Positions 11,502 to 24,400 of a stretch of DNA of 64,000 nucleotides are shown here, one piece after another. How positions within the stretch are numbered: position 1 is the stretch's first letter; each line of letters begins with the position of its first letter. Position numbers and translations under genes: made by a program. The DNA comes from Metridium senile (taxonomy: Eukaryota > Cnidaria > Anthozoa > Actiniaria > Metridiidae), in assembly GCA_949775045.1 (NCBI GenBank), contig OX459095.1, positions 31,259,564-31,323,563 on the forward strand. Reading direction: 5' to 3'. Under the pieces are notes generated by a model, which saw only the letters and a list, made by a program, of their open reading frames with translations, was not told the DNA's origin and did not search any database.

Positions 11502-12040
11502 GTTTGAAAAAGTTATTTTAGGAGGTAGATCAGATTGATGTTCCTAATTGATCAAGGTGTATATAGATACTGGCCTACATGACTAAAAACACAGGAATAA
11601 AATACCTTAACACACAGTGCACGTGCAGTGACGCAGCTTTACAAATTTTTGATTTGCACGGTTGGTCATGCGTTGAGCTTTCTACAAAGTTCTAATTATA
11701 CTTGAAAAAATCATTGGTAATAAATGATGATAATGATGCAAAGAGTGACATAGGCGGCATAGTAGTTTTCCGCTCGCCTCTCAACGTGGTGATCAAGTTG
11801 CGAGTCATGGCTAAAACATGGAGAAGTTTTTTTGTGTGTTTTTTTTCTCTCACATGTCACCATGATTAGCTACATTGTTCTTCGGTTTCCCACATGTCAG
11901 TAGTGTTGTTAGCCTGTGATATTGACGGCTCTACGACGGAAACAGGGAACCCATAGCGCGGGGCCGTTTGGCAGGCTACAGAGTTGTGTGATAAGCAATT
12001 TTAATTAACTTTATATTTATTAAAATAAAGGAGTAGCGAG
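10610..12040. repeat. Segmental duplication copy B (5' end of the tetraspan gene)
   Basis: Partner of the copy at 545-1568, carrying exon 1 of the complete tetraspan gene and its putative promoter side. It is interrupted at about 10838-11300 by a dispersed repeat that starts GAGGGTCCTGAAGGGG and is rich in the phrase AATCCCA. The same repeat recurs inverted at about 45817-46070 in a lipoxygenase intron. Confidence 0.7.
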
Positions 12041-12167
12041 TGTGCACTAGCCAAGAGTACAAACATTAAAAGTTGGCAACATAAATAGTACCAAATAGTA
12101 ATGGTTACTTCATACTAATTATATTGTTTTCTACTGTTTAATTAGCTTAATTATAGTACTAGTCGAG

Positions 12168-12303
12168 TAGAGTGAAGACATTTAACCCGTGAAACAAAAT
12201 TAAATAGTCAAGGTGTAATAGTCAAATAGACACAAAAGAAAATAATGGAATTACAGACTGCTAAGGTGTACTTGTTTCACGGGTATATTATTTTCACTCT
12301 ATA
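12168..12303. mobile_element. MITE of the CCGTGAAA family, copy 1
   Basis: Ends TAGAGTGAAGACATTTAACC and the inverted TTCACGGGTATATTA..CTCTA. This belongs to a family with consensus ends close to TAGAGYGNAAACACT followed by ACCCGTGAAA. A SINE family A tail fragment (CACCAATTAGTAGGACA) follows at about 12310-12350. Confidence 0.55.
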
Positions 12304-12361
12304 GATGTGTACGTCCGAGTCTCACCAATTAGTAGGACATGCACTTGTTGGTTATCATAGA

Positions 12362-12515
12362 CATGAAAACGGGCACGATCAACTGAAGACGATACTGACC
12401 ATGCATGATAACGGGCACGATCACAACGATACTGACCATGCATGAAAACGGGCACGATCAAGACGATACTGACCATGCACGATTATGGGAACGATCACAA
12501 CGATACTGATCATGA
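12362..12515. repeat. Minisatellite, unit about 38-42 bp
   Basis: Four diverged copies of a unit that starts CATGAAAACGGGCACGATCA and ends ACGATACTGACCATG, at 12362, 12404, 12441 and 12479. Confidence 0.7.
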
Positions 12516-13159
12516 TCATGTAGCATGAAATATATGTTTGTTAAAATACATAAAACCTCTCTTAAACATTTATATTAACTATTGTATTCAGGTAACAGTT
12601 TATTTCCCAAATACATATATATGCTTATTACAATTTCAGACTATAAATTATAAATACTGAGAGTTTTAATAATAGATAAGATGAAATCAAACTAACTTGC
12701 TTCAGTGCACATGCTACGTTAGCAAATTTCGTTATGATTACATCACCTTAATTCAGCTTGCAAGGCCTAGTTCAGTTCTTTTCTATTGATCAAATCGTAT
12801 AGACAAGACCTGATATGTTGTTGTGTCCTGGTACATACATTTTATGTCCTATCGGGGAATAATATGACTCCCAGTAGCTTAGACACTCGGCACCAAATCG
12901 AAACATCGTTTAGGATTGGTTTAAAAAGCCTTGATAGCGTGTAATATATTTTTCACAATTTGACTACAGCTCGCGGTGATTTAAGAAATGTTAATAATTT
13001 TTATCAAAATATCTCGAGTAAACAATTAAAATGTTGCAGTCCAATAGGTTGCAGTCCAATATCGCAAAATAATGGATCGCCACGTCACTAAAATACGGAG
13101 ATGTGATTGGAGGATTATTTGTTCGGTATAATAAAACACCTATAGGATTGAAGTCTCTA

Positions 13160-13274
13160 ATAGCTGTTATTACAGTTATATGCAAATGATTTCAAACCTA
13201 TTGTTTTCGCCCGAAAGCCTCGACTTCAACCCATTGTTCAAAATCATTTGCATATAACTGTAATAACAGCTATT
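13160..13274. repeat. Perfect-armed hairpin
   Basis: AATAGCTGTTATTACAGTTA and its inverted copy form arms that continue through TATGCAAATGATTT around a short loop. It is probably a very short MITE. Nearby, 13374-13515 has partial CCGTGAAA-family ends, and a poly-G run is at about 13519-13538. Confidence 0.65.
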
Positions 13275-13657
13275 CAATATTTGGCTCGACCTGACCTGCG
13301 GACTCGCCACATATTGGATTCTCGACTTAAATATTCTACCATGATGGGCTCGGATGACTCCAATAAGTATATACTAGAGTACAAATAACATACCCGTGAA
13401 ATAGTTAGCTGACTATTTAGTGCAATTTTATGCTAATTCTATCGTTTAATTGGCACTAATTAGAGTGCAAACAATATAACCGTGAAACAAGTAGTACTAG
13501 AGTACAAACATTATACCCGGGGGGGGGGGGGGGGGGGGAGGGTAATATCTGAATTATGGACATGAAGCATTATATAATGACACATGTGCCATAATTATAT
13601 AATGCTTCATGTTCATTTGCATTCCATTGTTCTTCTATTCTGCACTACAATCCCTCC

Positions 13658-15165
13658 GCGTTTCAAACACGGGCTGTAGGATACTCTTTGCTTCGAGTCA
13701 AGAGCAATGTTTGTTAGTGGACTAAATAAAACACAACATACTCACTTGAGGATCAATAAAACATGAATTTACTGTCGTTTGTGTTCATTTTCCTTCTGTG
13801 TTTAAACGATAACAACGAAACCCCGGCCATCTTGAATATACTAGTTATCAGTCCTATCGTCCGATGGCAGAGCGCGGTCCCCGGGCTAAAACAGGAAGCC
13901 CAAACGTTATATCTCCCCGTGTACTAAATACTAACAGGGTAGGATCTAACGGCTAATCCATCGTACAATACTCGATGCAAGCTGATGACGCGCCATCGCC
14001 ATATAAGGAAACTACCCTGTCCCCTTCGTTCATATAAGGAAACTACCCTGTCCCCTTCGTCTAAATATGGAAGTCATTGTCTGTCTTGTTTATATCAGAG
14101 CTGATCAGGGAGTCAGGGGTTTTCCTTTACACGGTTTCAATGTTTCAATTTGTTGCATGGGTTTTAATTTTAGAATTCGAACATTTATTTCGAAATAAAA
14201 AGTAATGCAAATAGTGCTGTTAGGTTGATGTTAACGTTGGTGTACTTTCTGAAACTCAGCCTAGCTGTAGAGGATAGTTGAAAGACCAAACATTGTCCGA
14301 GTTGACCACGTTACGTAGTAATTCAGTTTATTTAAATAAGGTTACTTTTCCCAACAAGATTTCGACGAATGGAAGTCGGTTGCTCTCTTACGCAGTTAAT
14401 CTGCAGCAAGTATTAAAGTAACATAGAAAAGTTGATCTCTAAAAGGTTATTACAACTATATCGCGTTAACGAGGGTCCTCGTTAACCACGGCGCTTTGAA
14501 TTTTTGATCTCTATAACTTAATTATCGAAATTTGGTCTTGATATTCTTTGCAGCGAAACACAACTTATCAGAAAATATTACAATTGCTCGTCCCGCTTAC
14601 AACTCAGCAGTGAGGCATTTCGCTCTTTAAAATAATGGGTTTTATCGACAGTATTCGGAGAGAGATTTTATTGCATGGGTGATGGTGATTCCTCGAAGGT
14701 TCGCAAAGTTGAAAAAAATACTCGTCAACAGAATTTGGGTTGCCTGTGGTGTTTGGAAACCAGAACGAGGCTGCAAAATGACGTAAAAGCTGGCATAAAG
14801 CTCTTGACGATTCAAACTGATCACGTGGTACTGAATCCACTAATCTCATTGGCGGAGAGGGGGACAACGCCTATTTAGATCCTACCCTGTTAGTATTTAG
14901 TACACGGCGAGATATAACGTTTGGGCTTCCTGTTTTAGCCAGGGGACCGCGCTCTGCCATCGGACGATAGGACTGATAACTAGTATATTCAAGATGGTCG
15001 GGGTTTCGTTGTTATCGTTTAAACACAGAAGGAAAATGAACGCAAACGACATTAAATTCATGTTTTATTGATCCTCAAGTGAGTATGTTGTGTTTTATTT
15101 AGTCCACTAACAAACATTGCTCACGACTCGAAGCAAAGAGTATCCTACAGCCCGTGTTTCAAACG
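13658..15165. mobile_element. Large foldback element with about 290-bp arms
   Basis: Left arm 13658-13951 starts CGTTTCAAACACGGGCTGTA. Right arm 14876-15165 is its inverted near-copy. The arms contain ACAGGAAGCCCAAACG and CCTACCCTGTTAGTATTTAG. The loop carries a direct duplication of the phrase ATATAAGGAAACTACCCTGT around 14002-14060. No transposase frame is recognisable in the loop. It lies about 310 bp beyond the BSDC1 stop codon. Confidence 0.7.
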
Positions 15166-15474
15166 TAGATTATGCGATATACAAGGCTTTCCTCGTGACC
15201 AGAGAGGCCGAGCATCGGATTGGACAAAATGGTCATGAATTATTAATGAGTTTTTTAATTGCACTCTATTGAACCAACTGACTAACTAAAATGTTATTAA
15301 GACATAACTAGGATACTACATGATGGTTTAATAACAATTTTTTATTGTGCACATACATTTAGTAGAAATATGGTTTTATATGTATAGGATTATTTTGCTT
15401 TAGCGTTTACGTTTGATCATATCCCCGGTCATCTGCAGACAAGCTCTTACCCAGCACCAATTACGGCGGACTGG

Positions 15475-18400
15475 TTATTCCCAATTCTCCCAGTCATCGT
15501 CCTAACAACACAATGTAAACGGACAATTTCAGCATTAGCAATAGATCATTTCACAGTTCTCTTCTATCAACCTCAGCCTCGCTAGCGTGTAAGATATTCT
15601 TTAGAATTTGACCGTAAGTGTTTTAAGTGTTCATTCCTTAAATTACCACGGGCTGTAGTCACATTCTTAAGAATATATTACGCGCTATCGAGGCTGAGGT
15701 TGATCGACGAGAACTATGAAAAGGGCTAATATCAGTTTCGTATATTTTATGCATTCATTCATTCTATTCATCTACAACGCCATCGTGACAGTACAACATC
15801 CTTTATTGGTATGATTCTGTAATAGCTCTGTTTTTATGAACTTCTCACTTGATTAACTTCGAATCAAGGGGGATTGGGATGATCCCAAACAAACGCCCCC
15901 AGATGTGATAAAAAAACCTTTTATATTCTGTGGATAGTAGTCACTCATTTCAATTTTTAATTTGTAAAGAAAAAAACCTTCTTTGACTGGATCGGGGAGA
16001 TTGCAGTTCTTCATTATCATTTGGTTCCTTAAATATATACTTACGTCATCATCGATAGGTTCGGCATCGCCTTTTTTAGAATCATCCTTGTCGACGTCAT
16101 TTTCGATATCAAAATCGTCATCTTCGTCCCAATCCACGTCTTTGTCATCAATGGAAGGGACAACTACTACGCTTGATGAGGAGATCTCGCTTTGGGACGG
16201 TGAAGGCCCACTCATGGCTCGAGAAGGATCTGGTCGACCTATAGGAAAACAAGTGAGTGGCTTTATTTATCAAGTGAAACATTTTACCACGCATGCGTAG
16301 TCATTTGACCGCTGTGTTGTTGCTAGACTTAACAACCCGTTGAAGATCTGAAAGTGTTCTTAACAGCCCCCCGTAAAATAAGCAGAAAAAGCGATAGACA
16401 AAGCTATAGTGAAAGAGGTCTAGAATATGAAGACGCTGTAGAAAAAGCTCATGAAAGAAGCAGACCCAATGTCGTTCCCATAGTAAATCATTGTTTTACG
16501 TCGAAATACAGGGAGCCGTTACCGAATCTCCCTAGCCAGCGACTAATGTTTAAGTATTCGACACACTCACACTCACTACTCCTACATTAAATATTTTAGC
16601 ACACATCACTTCTCACATGTTGATTTTTGAGGAGGGAGGAAAACCGGATAACCCGGACAAAAACCCTTGTGACATGAGAGAGAACAACATGCACATCAAA
16701 CAAACTCTATTCACTTGTTGCCCGAGCCGGGAATCGAACCCAGGCTACAGTGGTGAAAGGCCAGCTCTCTCACTGCTAGGTGACCACCCATGTCACCCAC
16801 AATAGTCGTCATTTCTCACTGCACATGCTCGACGAAATTATCTTGAAGATAATTCGTCGAGCACACGCAGTAAGAAATAACGACTATAGGAACGAGAATG
16901 AATCAGACCTTGGAAAATAAGAAGGGAATTATAACGAACATCTGCTCAACCTTCCCTAAGAACACAACTACAGATAAAAAAATCAAATATTTAAAAATAT
17001 CAGCCGATAACCTACCGTCGTTTGACCTACCTAGACTAGTTTTCTTGTCGTTATTTTGCTTCAAATCTTCATCGCTAAGCTTAGACCATGAGCTATCAAC
17101 TGAACTGTTGGAGTCATTTTCCCGATGGAGTTCATCTTTGCCTCCACTTGCATCAGATGTGGTTCGTTTATGTTTACTAAGGGTTTGTTGATGTTCACCC
17201 GCAGTGCATGGTTCTGGAGTACTGAAATCTCTAGGACCTTCCTCAGTGACTGTAACATTGATTTGTTCTTTGAGGGCAGATGGTAGTACGCTGGAGCCAG
17301 TTGACTTCTCGACGTCTAAAAAAACGATATACTCAATATTATTTATAGCGACAAACAACATCGGACCAGACAAAACACATTGCATGGGCATAACCAGCTA
17401 TAAATGCTGTTCAGATATGTTTTTTGTGTTTTCAAATCCTGAGATTTCATTTTAGGGCCCTCATCACCAACGCGGATCATAGTTCTTTGTCTGTGAGTTT
17501 CATACAAGCTCTTACTACTAGCCAAAAATAAATGATGCGGAAAGGGGGAAGAGTAAACATGAAATTTATATTCAGTAATTGAGTATCAGTAGCCTGGTAC
17601 TAAAGCGATAAAAATAATAGAGCAATGTTTAAGACCCCAATAAACTATTTTTGTTGTCAGAATTCGATTTCGAACAATTCTGATTTTTTTTACAGATTTT
17701 TGAATATTTTTGGGACTCGCCTTGGCTGGGATTTTGAGGTTTGGTACGAGCTACAGGAAATGACGTCAATGTAGGTACCCTCGAAGTGTCAAACGGCAAG
17801 GCTCACCGGTCATTTGCATATGATTAGCTACTTCGTGAGAAAGGTCGAGTGTAACATCATTGAAGTATTAGACTGCGAGCAGTCCCTACTTTTCCCTCCG
17901 GATTCAGAAAATTTTAACTTTAATAAAACGAACGAGCGGGGATTGGGGGCGAGTTAGGGAGGGGAGGAGGGGAGAGGAAAAGTAGGGACTGCAGACAACA
18001 CTGTAAAGGTTGAATTACCGCCCATTTTTCGCAGCTTGTCAAAACTATCATCGGCTCGTCATTATCAACTACATGAGGTCAGATCCAATTAAAACTATCC
18101 AATTAGAAATCAATAAAAAAGTATAATTAAAGCATGCTTTCTGGGTCAATGGCAAGGTCAACTCTATACATAAACTTCTAGTATAAAACTTCGCGAAGAA
18201 GAATGATGCATGGAGACGCCTAAGAAAAAAGTCCCTAACAAGAGAGGTCGGAAGGCCAGTCTTTCAACTGTAAACGATTTCTGTAGGGTTTGCAGTTGTT
18301 CATTTAAGAACTTCTACGGTGATGTTGCCAAGAGTACAACGATTTCAACAGAGAATAATTTAACGTTCCAGGAAGATCTGGTGTAGGCAATCTCCCTCTT

Positions 18401-21400
18401 ATATTCCTGTTTAAAAGTCTTGGCTATTCTGCCGAACAGAAGACTTCTGGCTATTCAGGAGACTTTCAACCGTAGTTCTCTGCTCCGTCTTCAAATATTT
18501 CACGTTTAGAAAATTCACTTAACTATTAAACTTCAATGGACGTTCGGCTATATGTTTTCATACTGCGACAAGTCCCGATAAGTCTACCGAAGTGTTTGTC
18601 CTTTGATAGTTGTGATTGACAGGACGATGAGTGATCGTTAATTCTGACCAATGGGAATTTTCCGTTGTGTAGCCAACGGTGAATTCAACCTTTACAGTGT
18701 TGTCTGCAGTCCCTACTTTTCCTCTCCCATCGCTCCTCCCCCTTTTCGCCCCCAATCCCCGCTCGTCCGTGTTTTATTTAAATGCTCATTTTTCTCTCGT
18801 TTTCCTCGGAATCTGGAGGGAAAAGAAAGGACTGTTCGCAGTCTATTGAAGTATAAGTATTAAGTACTTATTTATAAGTATTTCAAAAAAAAGGATGTCG
18901 AGCAAATACAATTATGGTTACACATTTACATGAATACATGCGAGTGATTAACGGGGTTACTAAGCATGTAGCAGTAAAAGGAACAAGTGTAGCTAAAGCT
19001 ACGGTAATACGAGCAACAAATTCGTCTAACTTGTCTCGCAACATCGCTGCAAAACAAAAGTGATGTTGCTCGTTCTTCCACCCGCGTACCAACTTGTCTC
19101 GCGTCAAAATGGCTTGTTGCAAGTTGAAAAAGTTTGTTGCAGAAAGTAGAAGATTGTTCTACTTTTTGCAACAAAACTTGTAGATGTTGCTCGTATTACC
19201 ACACCAACCCAACTTGTCTCGCAGCAAAATGACGCCAAGCACGCCGCCATGTTTGTTTACTCGCTGTATTAACCAATCAGAAATCAGAATTCAACTCAAC
19301 TTGCAACAAGCCATTTTGACGCGAGACAAGTTGGTACGCGGGTGGATAAACGCGCAACATCGCTTTCCAACTTGTTTTGCAGCAATGTTGCGAGACAAGT
19401 TGGACGAATTTGTTGCTCGTATTACCGTAGCTTAAGTTGGTTAGTGCGCGGCTTTCGGAGCGAGAGGTCACGAGTTCGATCCCCAGTGGCCACACTTGTT
19501 TCGACTTCTTTCCAATCAGAGTAGCTTTGAGTAGCTTTAAATCCCCGTAAAACATTAATGGAGAGAGGGGGGAAAAGAGCGCACCGTCGGCTTCCTGGGA
19601 GACCAGCTTATTTCTAGCTGAAGGAACTACCGACGCTAAATAGTAGTGCGTTTTCTTTTTTTTTAATTATTTCCTGTCACAGAAAGAAAAAAAAGATTTG
19701 GTATAAAATACCTTGGATACCTGTCTGTAACGAGGGTTCTGTTTCTTTTTTGACTATACTGTCATGTTGCTGTTTGATCTCTGCTATCATCGATTCATTT
19801 GGTTCTTTGCTTTTCGTTTCTGTGACTATATTTCTAGTTTCGACGATATCAACTTGGTTGGTATTTTTATCTTCTTTTTCCTCTTGGTCTTGTTGCTTTA
19901 GTTGTGAAGAGGAGGCTGCTGTTTGTTCAAGCTCATCATCGGCTGTTTCACTTTGGGGACAGGTTGGTTCATGTTCTTTAGATGAGATCTCCCCAACGTC
20001 CCAAGATTCTTCTAAAAGTAGAAACAAACCAAAAATGTTAACATCATTGAGCCTGAGGTGGATAACTGTTTTATATTATATAATTGTCAATGAAATAATA
20101 ATTATTTCTCTGTTTCAAAAATTTGATATCTTTACATGTGAAAATAACAGGTTATTTTCACATGTGAAGATATCATCACTATGGTTACACAGCTTTACGG
20201 AAACTTCTTGTGTCAAAAAAGTTTTTCTTTATTTTCATTGATAATTATATAATAAACAGAACATTACATGGTCGCTTTGAGACACATCTCATTTAAAAAC
20301 TAATTACGAAGTTTGAGCGTTATTCTTTCAAAGTTCTGCTCTCCATGCAGAGCAAACTGACCATTCAAGTAATTAACAACTTTTTAAAATTTTCACAATT
20401 AAGAATACTAACTGCAATTGACATGCGCTCTTGATAAATCAAATCCTCCCCGGCAATAATTTGGCTGTGCCCCGGAATAGAACTAATTGCGCAGGCTTTC
20501 AAATACCACCAAGCCCTCAATATCGGCTTTTAATCATAACTTTAATTTTTATCATGAACATGACAGTTTTCATTAGTAGAGCAGATTTCGTATGACTATG
20601 AAGAGCTCACGGCATGAACGCGGCCAAGGCACGGCAAGACATGTCAGAATTCTAGAAAAATCACGGTCGCGGCAAGGCACGGCACTGAACTTTTCACAGT
20701 CATACGAAATCTGCTGTATTGGTAGCAAGCATTACCTTCATCGTCCCAGCCAATCTCTTCTTCATCCACTTTACTTGCTCTCTCAACCAGAGCTGCTTTC
20801 CGCTTTTCTTCCTAAAAATGACAAGCTCACCTTAACTAACCAATACTCCAGTTTCACGTTATCTAGCCTGCGTCACATCCGGACTTTTTCTCGGTTAACG
20901 GAGAAAAAGTCCGGATGTGACGCAGGCTAACGTTATCTAGCACCGCTGACTTTTTGACAAAAGGCGCATTTACACAGGCTAAGACTCAACATGCATGACA
21001 AAACAAACTGTGCTGCGTAGGAGATTGTATTATTTAGATTTTCCTCACTTGTGAAAAAATTAATTAAACAACCTACTAAACAGTCCAAACATAACAATCT
21101 TGAACACAAGACCGAAGTGAATGCTGGTTTTGTGCTTGTTATCAACAAAATTGAATTTAATCACTTACAAGCATGTGAAAATACTCACATTTTGTTACAT
21201 AATTTTAGTTCAAATTATTTTATTTCAATACACAATCAGTGCAAAACAAGTCTTGGTTGCCAAGTACAACGTTTTATTGAAATAAGTGTATATTATAAGT
21301 ACACTATGTACCTGTTCAAATCGATGCATTTTATAGAAATAACGAGTCCAGAAAAGAGCATGAGTGACAGCAGCAGGAACCTATCAATAAAATACCAACA

Positions 21401-24400
21401 TACATTACAGTTAGAGTGGTTTTCATAAACCAGTAAAACAAAGTGTATTAGTTAAAGTGTGATAGTCAAATAACAACAAAAGAACACAATGGAATTAAGG
21501 TGCATTAAAGAGTAATACACTAAATTGCGTTTCACGGGTTAGAGTTGTTCTGATTAACCCGTGAAATAAAGTGTATTAGTTAAAGTGTGATAGTCAAATA
21601 AGAACAAAAGAACACAATGAAATTAAGGTGCATTGAAGAGTAATCCACTAAAGTGTATTTCACGGGTTAATGAAAACCACTCTATTATTGATAAATACAC
21701 TAAGACAAATATAATTCTATGATTAATTTAAACTAATGAAAAAGTAGTTTCCCCGGCATCCATATTTAGCCTTGTCACGTGATGAGGGAGCGTTGCGTGA
21801 CAAGGCTAAACATGGCTGTGGGGGAGACTTATGAAATAGAGACACCCTGTTAAACATTGAAACTTACCAGTTTAGTGTACAAAGATCTTATTTCTGGTTG
21901 ATTCACAAGAAGTTCTGAAATGTCAGCTTTGTGGTGTTCAAGATCAAACCCTCTGCACCAGTCCTCATAGTTAGCTGGATGGCCTAAAACAACAATGGGA
22001 TAAGGAAAAACATTTGTATTATTGTACATAAAGTCTAACAAACAATAAATAAACATAATAAGCATGTATACCTTGTTTATATAACAGTATATAGACATTT
22101 CATATTCCTTAAATATATTTTAAGAACGGTTGGTAATGCTGAAAAATATGTATGTTATATATCACATATTGCTATCAATTGAATTACTTGGGCTAGTCAA
22201 GAAGAACCCACTCTATGCTCTTTTCCAGGAATGTAGACCCAAAAATACAGAATTAATAAATTAGATAGATAAAACAAAACTGTAAAATTATCAAGCAAAC
22301 TTGTTTACTTACCATCAGGATCATTGCAGTATGTTGCTGGATTTGTTTGTATTTCATGTACTATTGCCTGTATCATCATAAAAATAAAAGATTTCACAAT
22401 AAATAAATGACTTTATTATATATCCTATTTAAACTCTCTATAACTCCCGGGCAGGTAAATAAAAAAAAATTCAAAATGGAGAGAAATTTTTATTTTAGTT
22501 TTAAACTTTACTTAATTTGCTATTTTTACATGAGAAGTTTCAAAAAGATCTACAACAACTGGGGTTATTTCCTTTTACACGAAAAAAAACCCGAAAATTT
22601 TGGTTGAAAAACAAATGGTATGCATCTTTCCAATCGGAAATTTCTGGAAATCTCGGACTGGCGATTGAGGTAATCCACTATTCCCACTCTTTTCAGTTCT
22701 TTATGTAGGTTCGCCTACAATTCCTCTTGGTTTGCCTGCTCAGTAAATCGTTTACAATTTGGAAATGACTTTACAATTGAATGGAAACGTCCCTGGCCAA
22801 TATTTGATGGCTAATTGTATCATTAAATTGACTAACATCATACTGACCTGTGCTCTATCAAATACTGGCCCAGGCTGATTGTTCATTGGCTCTTCATCAA
22901 CAATAGCAGACATCTGAGAAACATTCTCTTGTAATGCAGTAGAAATTGAACCAAGCCATTGAGAGACACCTGTAAAAAATAATTAAGGTTGTAAGGGCTA
23001 AAGGGAAATTGGCTAAGAACGAAATGTTTAAAACTAACTGGTTGAAACATAACGTACCAGTCCAGCATAATGGCAAGTATTATACACAACAAGATCATTA
23101 AATTATTGAATAACTCCTTTTCTTAATACTTATTTTAATTAAAACAATTGGCTTTTTCTAAAATGAGTAAAGGACTGGGTACTAGTTTCCCTAATTAATG
23201 TAATTAATGTAATAGAAATGAACCTCATAATATAAAAGAGCAGATCAAGATATGTAAGATTCCTGAGATTTGGTGCTTTTGGTTAGATATTGAGAGAGAC
23301 AGCTATTCAAAACTGCCCAAAATTACAAAGGAATGTATGGATTGGAAGGACAGGCCGTCCATCCAAACCAAACATTTCCATCTATTTTTAAGCATTTTTA
23401 TGAAGCTGTATCTTGGTCAGAATACAACCAATTTCAACCAAACTCAGGAATCGTACATATCTTGATATGCTCTATTTAATTATGAGATTCACTTCCTAAT
23501 TACATTAATTAGGAAAACTAGTACCCAGTTCTCAACTCGTTTCGGAAAAGGCCAATTGCTGCAATTTTCTCATATTCAGAAAACTCAAAAGCCACCCAAA
23601 AATTGTTCTGTCAATGAAAAATCCAAACTTTACTGAAATCTCTAACTACAAAGTATTCCAAATAGTCCCTCTGATATATAAATATTTTTGGAGTTAATTT
23701 AGCAATTACTCTGAAATTATTCAAAGGCTGAGCAGAGTCAGCTATTAAGCTTGCACAGTCTGATTGAATGTAATAATCAATTTGTGATATCCACATGATG
23801 TGGATTGTTAGAAATATAGAATGTTAACTATTTTCAAAATGAAAAAAGAATTATTATAAATGTCTGGCAGTAGCAATAGCTTTTGTGTGAAATTCTTATA
23901 ATTATAATAATTCTTGAATTCTTGAAAGAAATCAATGATATTTTTCTTATCATAAATTCATTTGTTGCATTTTTTGCATCTTAAGTTTGAAGTTTTTTCT
24001 TCTAGTAAAGATTTCACTTCATCCACACAGTTAAGCAACCAATAAATTGTTTTGTTGTTTTTATTCACAGTATATGAGCTGATAAATTAGTAATAGATGA
24101 ACCAATCAGAGCATACAGCTACTCGTATCCAGTGGATGTGGTTATATAATAATGGTTTTAATGGTTTTATTAATATTCAAGTTGCTTGGCAACAGTGTTT
24201 GAGTTGCAAAAATATTTAAGTGTTCTGGGTTTCCCTGACAGAGTTTTCAAATGTTTGTTTTTTGTTTGAATTTGCAATAAATATTCACTCTTGAAAATGA
24301 CACCTGATGGCAACGACACATCAAGAAAAAAAACTTGTCGTTTTGAATTTTATTCTTAAGACTTTTCAAAATATTGCAAACCACGCTGGGCTGGCAGTGT

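Noticed and set aside
14604..14878. Overlapping open frames on both strands in the foldback loop
   Set aside because: No family resemblance or splice signal. Overlap in three frames suggests chance openness.
19750..20241. Plus-strand open frame of 163 codons
   Set aside because: It is the antisense of BSDC1 exon 10, which has matching splice borders and conserved neighbours on the minus strand.
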